Shown here: one piece after another, positions 1-14,100 of the stretch | Layout: the number at the start of each line of letters is the position of its first letter | Position numbering within the stretch: position 1 is the first letter of the stretch | Source: Oncomelania hupensis | Taxonomy: Eukaryota > Mollusca > Gastropoda > Littorinimorpha > Pomatiopsidae | Direction: 5' to 3' | DNA: 64,000 nt | Assembly (NCBI GenBank): GCA_036898135.1 | Contig: CM072515.1 | Location: 16,153,830-16,217,829, forward strand | Made by a program: the position numbers and the translations under genes | Notes under the pieces: generated by a model | What the model was told of the DNA's origin: nothing | Database searches by the model: none | Seen by the model: the letters and a program-made list of their open reading frames with translations, nothing else

Positions 1-114
1 CGTAATTGCTATTTACCTGTAATTACGATAGCAATAGGTAATACCCATTGGGGGATGGGGGGGAAGGGAAACACAAAGAAGAAGAAAATCTAAATTTTGA
101 AAAGGCCATGTTCG

Positions 115-116
<2 letters not shown>

Positions 117-162
<46 letters not shown>
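117..162 (+). repeat. (AG)n microsatellite
   Basis: An uninterrupted AG run of about 46 bases. Frames across it on both strands are low-complexity and not genes. Confidence 0.97.
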
Positions 163-166
<4 letters not shown>

Positions 167-827
167 TCCAACCACTCAAATAAATACTTTGAATTTTGTT
201 CTTGGCAACTCTGGTAAGACAAACGTCTCCACGACGACTTATAGACGGCTGTCCGGGGGTGTGGGGCTGGAGCTGGGGAGGGTGGGGGTGTTTTTTAAAA
301 TGGGAAAACATAGTTTTCGTGTGGAATTCAGCAAGGGACAACAAACCAACACAGAAATATTAATCTAAATTAAAATATCTAATAACGAAAGCGATTCGTT
401 CGATTTGCACTGTCTTATTTTAACTGTTCAACTATGTGAATCTAATCAATTAATGGGATCCAATTCCAATGTACATGTATATAACGCGCCAAATGTCAGC
501 TCAATTTAGAACGATGTTGAGTTACGTGAACACACAGACAAATAGACACACAGATGATTACAGTCTGCAGAAATCCTGGTAAAAGATGAAAATTCGAGAA
601 GTCATTATTTTGTTCACTGATTTGTTTTGCTTTTCTTCTTCTTTACTTGCACCAGGGCCGGATCCAGGGGGTAGGGGGGGGGGGGGTGCTAGGAGTGCTG
701 CAGCATCCCCCACCCCCACCCCCACCCCTTGGCAACAACAACAACAAAAAAAAAATAAAATAAAGAAAGTAGAAGATGGAAGTTTTTGTTCAACTGGAAA
801 TACGTTATGTAAGGCAGTTAGTTACAG

Positions 828-1206
828 GACAGGACAGGATGCTATGCTATGTACGCGCTTTTCCCCCAAGGCTCAAAGCGCGGCGATCTATACCAACATA
901 CACGCTCACCTGTCTCATTTTACCCTCACACACACCAAATTCACATACATCACTCAAACAGGTGGTGTACAGGCAGGGAGATCGCTATTAGAAGACGGAA
1001 GAAAATCGAATTTTTATTTTTGAAATTTTTATATTGACTGCATCCTGTACCATTATTGAAGGGAGGGAGGAAACCGGAGTGCCCGGAGAAAACCCTCGGT
1101 GACCTCAATAGTCTCGTACCTAAGTCACATACGTTCGCCCCTTGCGGCAATCGAACCCGCGACCTTCGGCATAGGAAACCGGCGACTTATCCACTGCGCC
1201 ACGAGT
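828..1206 (-). mobile_element. tRNA-derived SINE, family A, minus copy
   Basis: On the minus strand it reads a tRNA-like head (GTGGCGCAGTGGATAAGTCG ... GGTCGCGGGTTCGATTGCCG) with A- and B-box promoter motifs. A body follows (GGATGCAGTCAATAT, GCGATCTCCCTGCCTGTACACC), then the tail AAAAGCGCGTACATAGC and a (CCTGT)n end near 828. The copy at 38366 aligns along its whole length in the opposite orientation. Confidence 0.85.
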
Positions 1207-1721
1207 TTTACTTGTGGTGTTTCACCACTCTGTACCATACATTTTAAAAAGAACTAGACTAGCACCCCACCCCACCCCCTCCCTCGAAAATGGATTGATC
1301 CAGCCCTGTGCACCCACATACACTTTAGACCAGCGTTTTCTATCTCTTTATAATGAGAGTGTCGGATTAGTAAACGTTAAATTAAAACAAAAACAAAGTT
1401 TCGGTTATGCTAAATTAACCCTCTAAAATCGTTATTATAAACGAAGTCGGTTATAGTCAAGTAAACCTCTAAAACTGTATTATAAACGAAGTTTCGGTTA
1501 TAGTAAAGTAAACTTTAAAAACTTTACTGTAAACGGATTTTCGGTTATATTAAATATTCGGTTATACTAAAGATTTATTTGGTCCCAGGGCACTTTACTA
1601 TATCCGAAGTTCACTGTAATTGTGTTTTGAAATCCATGTACCTTTGAACCATGATGAAAATTGCTAGTTTGCTTCATTTTGCTTCATGAGTGATTGAGGT
1701 TTTTCTGACTGTTGTGTTCAG

Positions 1722-2163
1722 GATGAAGAAGGCATAGCAGTATGCAAGCATTGTGGCTCTACCAGCAGCGACTTGGACAAATGCGAGAGCTGCAATCGTA
1801 TCTTTCCTGCCGATGTCAAACTCATCATCAAGAAGAAGAAACTGGAGCTGACAGGAGACAGCCATCCTCCGTGTGACTCGGAGCGGACCTGGGGTGGCGG
1901 TAAAGTCACGTCTGGCCCTGCCAGCAATGACAACAATGACGCTAACACCAGCAATGGACCTACCATGGAGAAGAGAATGTTTTACGGCAGCAAGATGCAG
2001 GCGCAGGACTTTGTGGACAAGATGGGAGAGTTTACCACTGAGTTTGCCATCAAGAACACTCCTCAGAGTGTTAGTCGTCGTGGTCGAGGCGGCCTTCGTG
2101 GTGCTGCCCGGGGTGCTCGAATCTCGCGATGCGTTGGCCGTGGAAAGAAAGCGAAGGAAATAG
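1722..2163 (+). CDS. SENP6/7-like exon with CxxC-CxxC zinc-ribbon-like motif and RG-rich tail
   Basis: First exon of the protease visible in the window. The acceptor is TTGTGTTCAG before 1722 and the donor is AG|GTAATG after 2163; it ends in phase 1, matching the exon at 5936. It encodes VCKHCGS followed by KCESCN, a four-cysteine zinc-ribbon-like knuckle, then a basic and Ser/Asn-rich linker. It ends in an [18 protein letters not shown] stretch that resembles an RGG nucleic-acid-binding or methylation segment. The N-terminal halves of SENP6/7 are regulatory and poorly conserved, so no fine function is claimed. Confidence 0.8.
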
Positions 2164-5100
2164 GTAATGTATTGGAATGCAGTGTTGTAAACTGTTATTT
2201 GTGGTGGATCAAATGGGAAGTACTGGGATAAAGTTTGGAATATATAAGGAAGAGAACTGGTATTTTGGAGTGGGGGGTGGAGGGGTTGCAGATACAATCT
2301 TCCTGACAAATTTTAAAATGGCATATTATTGTTGTCTTGTTTATTATGGGTGAAAAATGTCCAGCTATAGAGACTTTCATTGTACTTAGACCAATATTTA
2401 TAAACACAATGTTGCTGATTTAATTCCAGGCATGCTACTTTTCCGCGATTTCGCGGATTTCCGCGACAACCACTTTTGGTTTCCGCTTAAGTTAAAATTT
2501 TTCAGAGAAAGTTAAACATTTTTAATGGAAAAAAAAATCGAGATTGTCACGTCCCAACTGCCTCAACAGTGGTTCGACATGCGTGCACTTCCACACGAGA
2601 AAATAACCCAACACCTAAATAAACTCTAAAGGACAAAACCAGAAGTGACAAGACAATTTCTTTATTTCACTCACACATTCGCACTCAAAACTAACTCCCT
2701 TTTTCCCCTTCCCAACCCTCAATCCCACTAGAACAACCAGAAACTAATACATAAAACAATTATTCATTCGAAATAATAATTATAATTAAATCAAAATGAA
2801 AATAGATGACTAACTACAAAATGTACAAAAGATTTATAATAATTATGTCTGGATCAGCTTACTAATAACAAGGTAAATAAATGTAAGCAATTGCTTTAAA
2901 TCTTCATATATATTCAAACCTTGTTTCACTTAAACTTCAAACAGCTGTTAACAACTCCTTTATATTATATAAAACAATAGAGACAATTTATATTTTATAC
3001 AATTAGAATTTGTAAGAAAATAATCTAAATTAATAACTAGTAAAGATCTGGCGAATTAATTCCCCCAGACAAAACTATACAATCACGTTATGTTTATCAG
3101 TTTATAGTCCCCTCTCTTCCCATAAGGATTTTCAGAGAGGAGACTCTGATACTGGTGTTATACAATCACAAGAGCTATTCTACCAGGTATGTAAATTTCA
3201 CAGTCAAAAATTATTACTCAATACTAATTAAATATATTTTAATCTGCTGCAATTTACAAGTTATCACATGTAAATGAATGTTTATTTTCCACAAATGTTT
3301 CTAGATAGTTATAGTTATTTGTTGTGTGAATGCAGGGTGCGTGTGTGTGTTGTGTGAACAGTTATAAACAGTTTTATATAAAGTACAGCTTTTTCCTTGA
3401 CACAAGAACCTTAACCCAAGGTTGACCAAAGGAAAGGGCGTTGGCTCAGCACGCTTCACACACACGCGGCCCAGCTGGGATGTGGAACCCTCAACACTGA
3501 ATCTGGTTTTGGTTTTGGTACATCTGCAGCAATACATACAAAATACACAACCATAAATAATTATATTACAATATATTGCACAATCATTCCTCTAACGGTA
3601 TGATTGTCTCCCTTTCATCATTCTTAATCATTCTCCCTGTCATAACTTCTGTCATTGCACACATGCATTTCCATTCACCTCCTTCCTGTCATTTCTTCGG
3701 TACATAACAGCGAATTCTCTTATATTAACTTATACTCATTTAATTTATAATTCGTTTTAGAAAATCCTTTCACTCTCTCCTTGGTATTTATGTAGCAGAT
3801 AATATGAAACATAAAATAGAATCAAAGAGAACATAATCAACTATCCATTCACACTCACACTCATAACCCAGTCCCCCGAACGATATGGCCAACTGAGAAA
3901 TTGAAACAGGCGACTTACGATACCAGTGGGAATCCTCCGGCCTGTAGAGACAAGGACACACAAACGACGAGACAGACACACAGGCACAGATGGTATTTCA
4001 AGGTGGTACACAGGCACAAGAAGTCCTAGGCGGCGTCAGAGGGCACCCGACGTTACATGTACGTAGCTCGGATTTCACCGTAAATACACAGCAGGTATTC
4101 AAGCGGTTTAAGAGAATGTAAGTTCAACAAACACTTCCCAAAGTGTTCCTTAGATAATCTTCCTCTTCCGACTCTAGGCTCTTTTTCGTTGACAGTCTGT
4201 TCAGTAACGTCTCACAGACACGGTCACTATCTGTCACCTTGACAAAACACAGATCCACCGACTTTACTGTACGCCGATCTTACTACATAAGCGATGTGAA
4301 AAACTCTCTCCCTAATCAAAATATGCAGTGCAAGAGGTTTTATACTGTTAACCTAGAATGTTTTTGAATATACTCATTTCAATTATAATTTGCTTCTAGA
4401 AACAAACGCGATTAGAGCACGCATTCCACACATAGCAAATCGCATGGCAGCAATCAATCTTCTCATAACAAAATACCAATAGTGCGTTCTGCACGGGCGC
4501 GATTCATTCGCTACTTTTATTAATTATAAACTTAATTAATTGTATTCTAATACTCTCCCCTTACTACCGTAACTTTTACCTCTATGTACAGGCTGATGAT
4601 TAAACTATATACATAGGCGCACGACTGCAAACTGCGTAGCGTGACAGAGATCAAATTTTAAAATCACTCAACGCCTTCGTGAGCCAGTCAACCTTAGGCT
4701 AGTCCCTGTGAGATACCGCGGATCCAGTTTAATCAAAGCGCATGCACGTCACGATATTCGACTTCCGCATTCTTTTCCGTACCGCCATAGTAAGAATACG
4801 TTCGTTTAGACTCCGCTTGCTTTCGCCTCGAAATGTATCGCAATGACTTTTTGGAGAGGGGCAGTCTTGGAGACAGGGATAAGGGAGAAAAAACATAAGT
4901 GGCTCTGGAAATGGCTTGAGAGAAAACACAAGGATGTCGAGTACGGAACGTACATCTGCAAAATCAAACAGCCTGGAAAGGCCTACTGCACGCTCTGCCG
5001 ATGCGAATTAAATTACAAATCGGCGTTTTTGCATTCTAAGAACTGAAGTATTTTTTGTTTTTGAAGCATTCCCTTGCCAATCAAGTTGTTTAATGCAATC

Positions 5101-8100
5101 CTCTGATGTCATGTCAGTTACCACATGAGAATTTTTTTTAAATACTGAAACGTGACTTTTTTTTTTTTTAAATGTGTCCAAATGTCAATTACCATGAAAT
5201 GGCCCATGTTCATTTTTATTTTGTTGCTTACCAGTTTGATTTACTTTAATGATTGCTGACTACTACTGAAATAAACCTACCAAGAACAAAAACAACTAAA
5301 TGTTTATTGGTTTCATTTTTTTTCCTGAGGCTTGTCTCATACAAATATGCTTTCAGTTAGAAAAAGTAAACATGCATTTTTCATTCTACCCTTTTGACTA
5401 TAAAGTAGTAAAGTACAAATCTTGTTTTGGACAATATGTGCATTGGTAAAGCCTTGTCTTTTCATTGTATTTAAACCATTCTTACCTGCAGTCAATAGGA
5501 ATGTTTGATTAATACAAGGCTTAACTGATGTTTGAAATAAATTCATTATGTGTTGAGCTGTGGAGAGCTAACAACAGCATTTCAGTACCAAAAAAGCCAC
5601 TGATCTGACCCCATAAAATAAGGCTCAGAATACATAGATTTTAACCATCTTTTCAAAAAATTTCCGGGGGAGCATGCCCCCGGACTCTCCTAGCATCGCG
5701 TCCCTGCTTCGCAGGTACGCGCACTCGTGGCTGCGCCACTAGACAGAATTTCAGATAAATCTTAATTTTGCCTGTAGCATGCCTGAATTCACTGGCTATG
5801 GAATTGGGTTCACTCTAGCTACATTTGTTTGTTATATAATAATTTTAATTTGACTTGTTCCATCTTGCATTAGATTTTGGTGGGCATTGGACATTAGAGA
5901 GCGTGGTGCTGATGAATTTGTGATCCTGTTTTCAGAAACAGTGATGATCCTGTCCAGTGATGATGAGGACCCACTGGGTGGTGAGAGTTCACGCCGTCCT
6001 CCGGTTCAAGTGTCGCCCTATGACTTTAAATTAAAAGAAGAAAAAGATATCTTCGGAGCGTTACGCACACGACTGCCACAGCAATTTGGCACCTCGCGGC
6101 GCCAGCGCATGGAAGATGAAGTGAGTTTGGTTCAGACTGTAAGGCAAAGCTTTGTTGATTTCTGCTGAATGGCATGTTCTCTTGATAACCATGCCAAGGA
6201 AGAAGGAGTATGGACCTAAATCAACATCTAACCACCACAGCAATCATACTGCTAAGGTAGACCGTAAATAGGTACCAGCAGCCTCAATGGAGACACAGGA
6301 GAAAGATGACAAAACCTAAAAATATCCGGCTTTTTGATTCACGTTTTGAAGGGCTTGCAATTGAGCAAAGATGACAAAAATTAGTGCAAAATAAAGGTTT
6401 ATTATCCCTCTATTGTGTTGTGTTGTCCGATTGTTTGTATTTTGTATAAGATAGAAGCGCGAATACACGGAAGACCCATACCGACAGCGATTTTGCCTCC
6501 GGCCGTCTCTTGCCGCTAGTCGTAAAACGGGCATGGCGCTTGGGGTTACGTCGGAAAATTCCATTCACACACGCCCAAACTTCATTCATACTATGCAAAT
6601 TATCTAGGTTAGACCCGGCAAAGTCCCCTTTTTAGTCACGTATAATTTTATCCCAAAACAAATGTAGTTTACTTGACTTAAATCCAGGGTAAAGTTTTAC
6701 ATCATTTTTAAACCTTTATAAGTTTTTAAGTACTAAACGAATCATAAATATTATCAGGGCGTTTTAAAGCTGTGCTTTTACTGGTTTTAACGATATATGA
6801 AACTATCATGTGGCTTTCGTCCTGACGCGGCGCCCGCCAATCAAAACGAAGCACTATAGGGCTACTTTCGAAAGTTCCGATCAACTTTCACAATGGCGGA
6901 CGAAGGAGAAAATACGCTCAGACGCGATGCGATTTTTAACCAATCTGTCATGAAGATCAAGTCCAGTCTTGGTAAGTACGGAGTTTTCTAAGTGTTTAAC
7001 GTACTGGGAAATTTATTATATTTGTTAGTTTAGGTAATTTAGAAGATTAATGAAATTTATCGACCTTCGAAGTAAGGGGTCACTGAGACCCACTACACCA
7101 GTACACGTTTTGAAGGGGCTGTGTAGTTCCATGCTAGATGTATTTTTTTTCACGGGGTTAACTGGAGTTAAAATATTACCAGTGGAAAGTGTGATAGTTA
7201 TTTTACAGTTTCGTTATAATTTCGTTTTTTTTTGGGGGGGGGGGATGGTTAAGAATTATAGGAAAGAAAACTTTAGTTCTAAACCGGAAGTTGCCTTTCG
7301 AGGCTGTTCGTACAGCGTAGGCCTGCTCGGGCGTGGGATTGTGTGTGTATAATACATCGAAATAACACCTTGCTTTCACCGATTTTATGGACTTAATCGT
7401 TGTTTTAACATTGTATAATTATGTTTGTTTCATTTAGTTTGTGTTTCATTTTATTATTGTTTTTAATACATATACATGATATAGCTACACACACTTTTTG
7501 GTCACAAAGTATTTGTTTATTTTCTTTTCAGATAATCCACACTTCCAGAAAATGAAACAAGCATTTCTCCAAAAGGGAAGAGGTGCACCGATGAAAATTG
7601 ACCGTCTTCCCCTCACCAACAAGTTAGCCCTGCAACTTGAACTGCTGCGTGTGGAGACACAAAAACCTTGGACTGATGTTGAACACTTTCTTAAAAGAAT
7701 TGTGGAGGGAGATCCATTGCAAGGACACAGTTTGAGAAATCAAATTGAAACCGTCATGAAGTCTGCAGTGCGCATGGATGATGAAGGCTTGAGTGCATTT
7801 TTAGAAATAGACATTGGACTTCAAATTGCATCAAAAAATGTTGGTGAACATCTTTCTCAATATGGTGTCAGGAGAGAACATTTGTTCAAACCAGAAATGT
7901 TGGAAGCTAAACCACCACTTCACAATGCAACAGTAGTTGATCTTGTGGCATTTCTCAACAAAGAAAAGAACTTTACTTTTTCTAAATGTCGCCACTTTCT
8001 TGCCTGCATTGGCGCAAACCTGGAGCACTTGAGTGATCAACAGCTGAACATCAAGCTGAAAGACATCTATTCTAGATACCGTACCCTGAGCAAGAGTGGG

Positions 8101-11100
8101 CATCGCATCAACGGGCAAGAGAAACGTGACATGTTCTTGTCAGAAAGTCTCAATTTCTCTCCACTTGTTCAAAGGCCCAGCCCACTTGTAGAGTCTCCAG
8201 CTGCTTTGCACAGTAGTATGACCATGAAGTTGGCGAAATCAGAGAGAGTACAGGCAGGACTACGACGCAGATTGCAGGAAACTGAGTTAGAATTAGTAGA
8301 GAGAAATGATGTTATCACCATCATACAAGAGCAGCTCAAAGAAAGCAACAAGCAGTTGAAACTGAAAGAACAAGAGCTTGAGAATCAGACACAGCTCACC
8401 AGAGACTTGATGGAAGAACTAGCAACCACAAAAGCAACTCTTCAAATTTCCAAAGAGCGTCTTCGTCAGGTAAAGGCTTCCAACTATTATAAAAAATTGA
8501 AGCGGCAGGAACAAGGACTACGAAGAATGAAAGCTTCCATTGAGGCCCATAAAAATGGGTGCTGTACAACTGGTGTAAGAACACTTCGGCGAAAAATAAA
8601 AAATCTTCAAACTGCTAAGTCCAAGTCCCAAGCAGAGCTTCAGCAGTTAAGACCGTTGAAGGCCGAAATACGGGAACTGAAAAAGGTCACAGATGATCAA
8701 GCCCAACAGTTGGAAGGGCAGCGCATAATTCGCCTGAAAAATCCTACTACAGGCTATTTCTTGGACAGTGCAAAACTTTTAATCATGGAGATGGTTGGTC
8801 AGCTAGAGGTGTCATCAGAAAAGTGTGGCCAAGTAATTGATGCTGTCTGTAGACACATCCTGAATGCCCATATACCAGAGGGTGATTTGCCCTCTGCAAG
8901 AAGTGCCCTTCGTTTTACAGATATTGGGCATGCATTGAGCAAAATACAAGTTGCAGATGCCATTTTGGAATCCGATCACTTTGATCTTCACACCGACGGC
9001 ACGACAAAAGGAGGAAAGAAAGTGGTGGGCCACCAAGTGACTCTTGATGATGGCTCTAACCTTGCCTGTGGCTTTCAAGTTGTTGCATCAGAGAATGCCA
9101 CAACACTAGTGGATATTGCTATCAGTCTATTGGAGGAACTTTCGCTTGTCTTTGAGGATGACATCGATCAGCAGCACATCATCTTTACTGAGCTCCTCCA
9201 ACGACTCAGTGCCTTGATGAGCGACAGGGCAGCTGTCATGAAGGCATTTGACAGACAGCTGAATGAAACAAGGAAGGACCTCTTGCAGTCTGAAGATAAC
9301 CTGGAATTCTTGCACTGCAATGCCCACTTCCTCTTGGGTCTTGTTGGTGCTGTAGACAAGGCATTCAAGGACTTGCAAAAGGTAGTTAAACATTTTCTCT
9401 ACTTAGTTCATTCTGACTAAATGTGCACATTCAGACTTTCATTTGTTAACTAAAATTATAAATTTAGTTCGTAGAACTAATAATAATAATAATAACGGAT
9501 TTTTATATAGCGGGTACTCCAGCCTATGACCAGACTCACCACGCTTTACACGCTAGCGAGTAGATCAGATGACAATTTAATGATGTTCTGCTTTTTCTTG
9601 TTTGTTTGCTACTGTTGTTGTTGTTTTTTTAACATATATTAGCTTAATGCATCTCCTGCCTTTGTTTTAAAGGAAAACCAGCCCCTTGGCAGAGATGGAC
9701 TCCCAAAATTCACAGGTTCAAGTGCCAGAGGAGAGCACGCAGCCACAAGATGCATTCGTGAAGCCTGTGGTTGCATGGGCCCTCGGGGAGATGAACGCTA
9801 CAGCTGCAGAGATCACTGGCTTGCGTACTGCATGATGAATAACAAACAGTCAATGGTGACATCCTTCAAAGGAAACAGGTAAGAGTAGATTTGCACACTA
9901 TGACAGTTGCAAACTAATATTACTTAGTGAGCACAAGGAGATTGAACTATTGATATAATTAGTGGGATTGATCGCAGAAATCTACCTTGGAATGCGTACT
10001 AATGTTGCAAATTGTGACTTTTTGTTATTCAGGTTCAACAACCTTTTTGAGGCCAGTGCTGCGCTACATTTCCATCGTTCAGATATCACAGACTTCTTGG
10101 GCAACCACATGAATAAGCTGAACTGGAAGCAAGATGGGATTTTTGCTGATCTGCAAAGTGACCGCCTGGATAACCACCTGGTTGCTCTGGGATTGGTATA
10201 TTTCCGCATCACAGGGCCCTACTGGAGGCTCCTTGGACAAGATGTCAGCTACCTTGGATTCTATGCCTATGTCGTCATGCTGAAGGAGTTTCTGGCAAGG
10301 TAAAAATGTCTTCCCAGTTGAACTTTTCAAAAAAAGAAAAGTGTGCTCCATACAACTCATTATCATCATCATCATTATTATTAACTTTCCATGGAACAGT
10401 ATTGCTATTTTAATCAAAGTAGTTCTTGTGCTCCTAAAAATTTTGTTCAACTCACGAAGATGTTGATCAGATTTTTTTTTGTTTGTTTCAGGTGGGCAGA
10501 AGATCCTGTAGATGCCTTCAGTCCAGACTTTGAGCCCTTGTTTGGAATTGACATGACCCTTCAGGACAACATCATCTTCCAGTCACTTCTGAACATCACT
10601 GATGAACGCAAGAATGAAGTTGCAGCTATTGTCAAACGCATGTCTGCTGCCTTTCTTGATGTTGTGCTCATGCAATTGAGTGACTTTCTGCCACCTGAAC
10701 CAGGCAAAGAAGGAGGAAAATACTATGCTGTTCAAGATCCTGAACTGAAACGAAGACTTGAATATTCAAAGATCACCAACCTGGTTGGAGAACAATGCTT
10801 TGGTGATCTTGACTTTAGTGTGTTCAAGCGCAGGCATGCCACCTCACACCACCATTCTAGCATCAACCTCATGCAAAGGAATAAGACTGTGTCAAGCTGG
10901 TATGCTACCCTCCCAAAGAACAAACAAGAAGCTTTGCTTTCACAGGCTTCTTCAAAGGCACACTTGTTAAGGAAAAAACATCGTGAAGATGAAGTACAGG
11001 CTTCACACCTACAGCAACAGCTTCTCAGGGAAACTCAATTAAAGAAAGTTGCTGCAGCAAACAAGAAACGAGAACGTATCAGAGATATCATACGCCGCCT

Positions 11101-14100
11101 GCAGCCACACCAAGGACCTTGCGTCACATCAGCTGATGTAGACCGCCTCCTGAGAGCATACAAGACCAACACGCAAAAGGTGGATGCTTTAAAAGCAGAA
11201 ATTATGCATCACAAGTTGGTGATGAATGAAACGTCACCGCTGCTGAGGGCATCAGCAAAACTTCCTGATCTTATTTTCAATATGAAGGCATTCCTTCAAA
11301 TTCAACAAGGGGAAAGGCCTGCAGTTGTGCCTGAAAATCTTCAAGAAGCTATGGAGGTGGATGCTGACGAAAATGCATCTGTGCCTGAAGATCTTCAGGA
11401 AGCTATGGAACTATCTGATGAGGAGCCTGAAGACCCAGACTGGGGAGAGCGTGATGATGAACTAGATCATCAAGTCAGTCAGGCAATGAAAGGGTTCCAG
11501 GAGACTGAACCAACTTTCAAAGATGTTAATCTAGGAAACAGAGTCCTGGTGGGTTACGAAGAGGACAGCTATGTGGGGGAGATAGAGACGGTGCTGAGTG
11601 ACCACCTGGCCTGTATCAACTTCATGCAACGTTGTGAGGTGAAGCCTGACACATACAAGTGGCCTACTAGACCTGACCGGGCTTCAGTGAATGCAAAGTT
11701 TGTGCTGGCATTTAATTTACCCATCATTACATCTAATGGCAGAATTTGGACACTAGACCATGCAGAATTTTATGACAAGCTATATACGGCTTTCCGCATT
11801 GCATATTTTGAGTGAGCTCATATTAACAGGACTTGGGATTGTTTTTTGTTGTTGTCCTTAATCTTGATCTGTAGGGTGTATTGTCTGTTTCAGACGGTTC
11901 AAGAAATGATTCATGCTCAAAGCACACAAAATATTTCACTTGAGGCTATCTGAAATGGTGGGATGGAAAAAAATTATATGGATGCCACAATGATAAAATA
12001 AATACACCAATGCTATTTTAACATGTAGCTTTATGTCTAAGGAACATGCATTCAAAATTTAAAGTCAATCCTTGCCATAGTTCCTGAGATATTGATAATT
12101 TAGTGTCGCTGCTGGCGAAAAAGTGCTTTTTCCGCCATACAATTTGGCATAACAAAATTATATGGATGCCACAATGATAAAATAAATACACCAATGCTAT
12201 TTTACCATGTATCTATGGGCATAAGGAACATGCATTTAAAATTTCAAGTCAATCCTTGCCATAGTTCCCGAGATACTGCTGATTTAGTTTCGCTGCTGGC
12301 GAAAAAGTGCTTTTTCCGCCATGCAAATCAGCGTGAACGGCCTTGTTGTGCTTTGAATAAATCAAAATCTAATTAATCAATGGTTACAGAAAAAAATCAC
12401 ATATGTGTATGTAGTGTGTACAGTACATTACATAAGTTTGATGATTGTAACTTACTTAATGCATGGACAGCAGCCTCTTGAAAATACACTATTAATGCTA
12501 CGGCGAACTCTCAGAATTGTGTTTTTATGCATTTTTGTCAATGTATTTCTCATTTCTCGTCTGCTCTATTACACTAATATGTGGTGCATTCTGCAGTATA
12601 CATTGTTGTTGTTTAAAGAAAGCATCATTGATCAATGTCTTTTAACACTAGATTGTACTGTGTGACTTCAAAGTTGACCAAAATTAGCAATACGCGAAGA
12701 TGGACAAGCGAAGCGCTACATAATTGAGCATATCTCTGGAACTATTGAAGATAAACACTAAATTCTTTTTTTGTTTTGAATGGTTTAATATCCTCTTTTG
12801 AATGAAACAGCAACTTGGGCTCCATTTCCAGTGTTTAATTTTTACCTGCCAGTACCTACCGTAAACAATGGCCACTTTTATTTATTTATTTAATTTTTTT
12901 TTTTTTCAGTTTATTATCCCTTTCTATTGGGAAATTCTGGGCCGCCTCCCCTGGGGAAGGCGTAGTCGCAGCCCATGGCGCCTCCAACCCCAACCTACCT
13001 AACATTATTTATGATTTTTGAAATTTTGATGGGGGAGCAAACTGGAGTACCCGGAGAAAACCCCTGAGAAGTTGCCTGAGTCGAAAGTAAATAATATTCG
13101 GAGAAACATAACGCCCAGATGCTGGATCGAACCCACACCTGTCAGGCACCATTTGTTTCTGGCTTGTGGACAAGGCAAGTTAGTCCCGCCTTAGCCCACT
13201 TGGCCACAACGCTCGCCACCATGGGATTGGAACCTGGGTCGTCAGTGTGTCAGGCGAGAATCCTATTGTGGGCAAGATAAAAGTGGCCATTTGTCACCGT
13301 CCACCTTAGCAGTATGATTGCTCTGGTGGTTCAGTGTTGATTTAGGTCTATACCTCTTCTTCCCCTGCCATGGTTATCCCCGCTTGCCATATATGACCAA
13401 TAGTAGACATTCAGTGTTCATTCATTCTGTTGACAATGAAGGTGAGGCAGTCTAGAAATCAGCCCTCAGCCCTTTGCTACACTCCTTAGCTAATGAAATG
13501 AGGCATGTGAGACTTTGCCACTTGTTCATATATCGGATACTGTCATAAACAGTACCATGGTATTACAGTTTCTTCAAAATGTGCATATGGATTACATCTA
13601 TACCAGGGTTTTTTGTATACAACATGATGTTTTGAAGCCTATTCATGTCCTAACATTGGAAACTTGCAATTATGTTCACATTGCTTTCAAATTGCTGTAA
13701 CTTCTATCATTCCCTAGTGCTGAGCCCTATTTTTGGGAGATTGCCCTTTATAAACTATCTATTTTGGACATGTACTTGCACCCCCCACAAACTTTTGACT
13801 GTTTTTGTTTTAGATGGGTCAGATAGTGAAACCCAACCTGCCAATGGACGGTGTATATTTCCTGGTTCGAGGTGTGCGTGTAGGATCCATGAGAGCTGTG
13901 GACTCTGAAGTCCGCTTTATGAACAAGAGCATCCACTTCAAGGTGACACGTAAGTACATTTGCTGATTCTCACCTTTTAGTTTTTGTCTAGCATGCATAG
14001 CAACGTATGTATTCACCACACCCTCCTCTCCCCCTCCAAAAAAAAATTTTTCTCCAGATTTTTGCAAATCTGTGCAAGATGAATCCTAAATAGTCCAAAA

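Noticed and set aside
6893..11815. Reading the nested gene as extra exons of the SENP6/7-like gene
   Set aside because: It has its own ATG and stop, and the flanking protease exons join in phase 0 without it.
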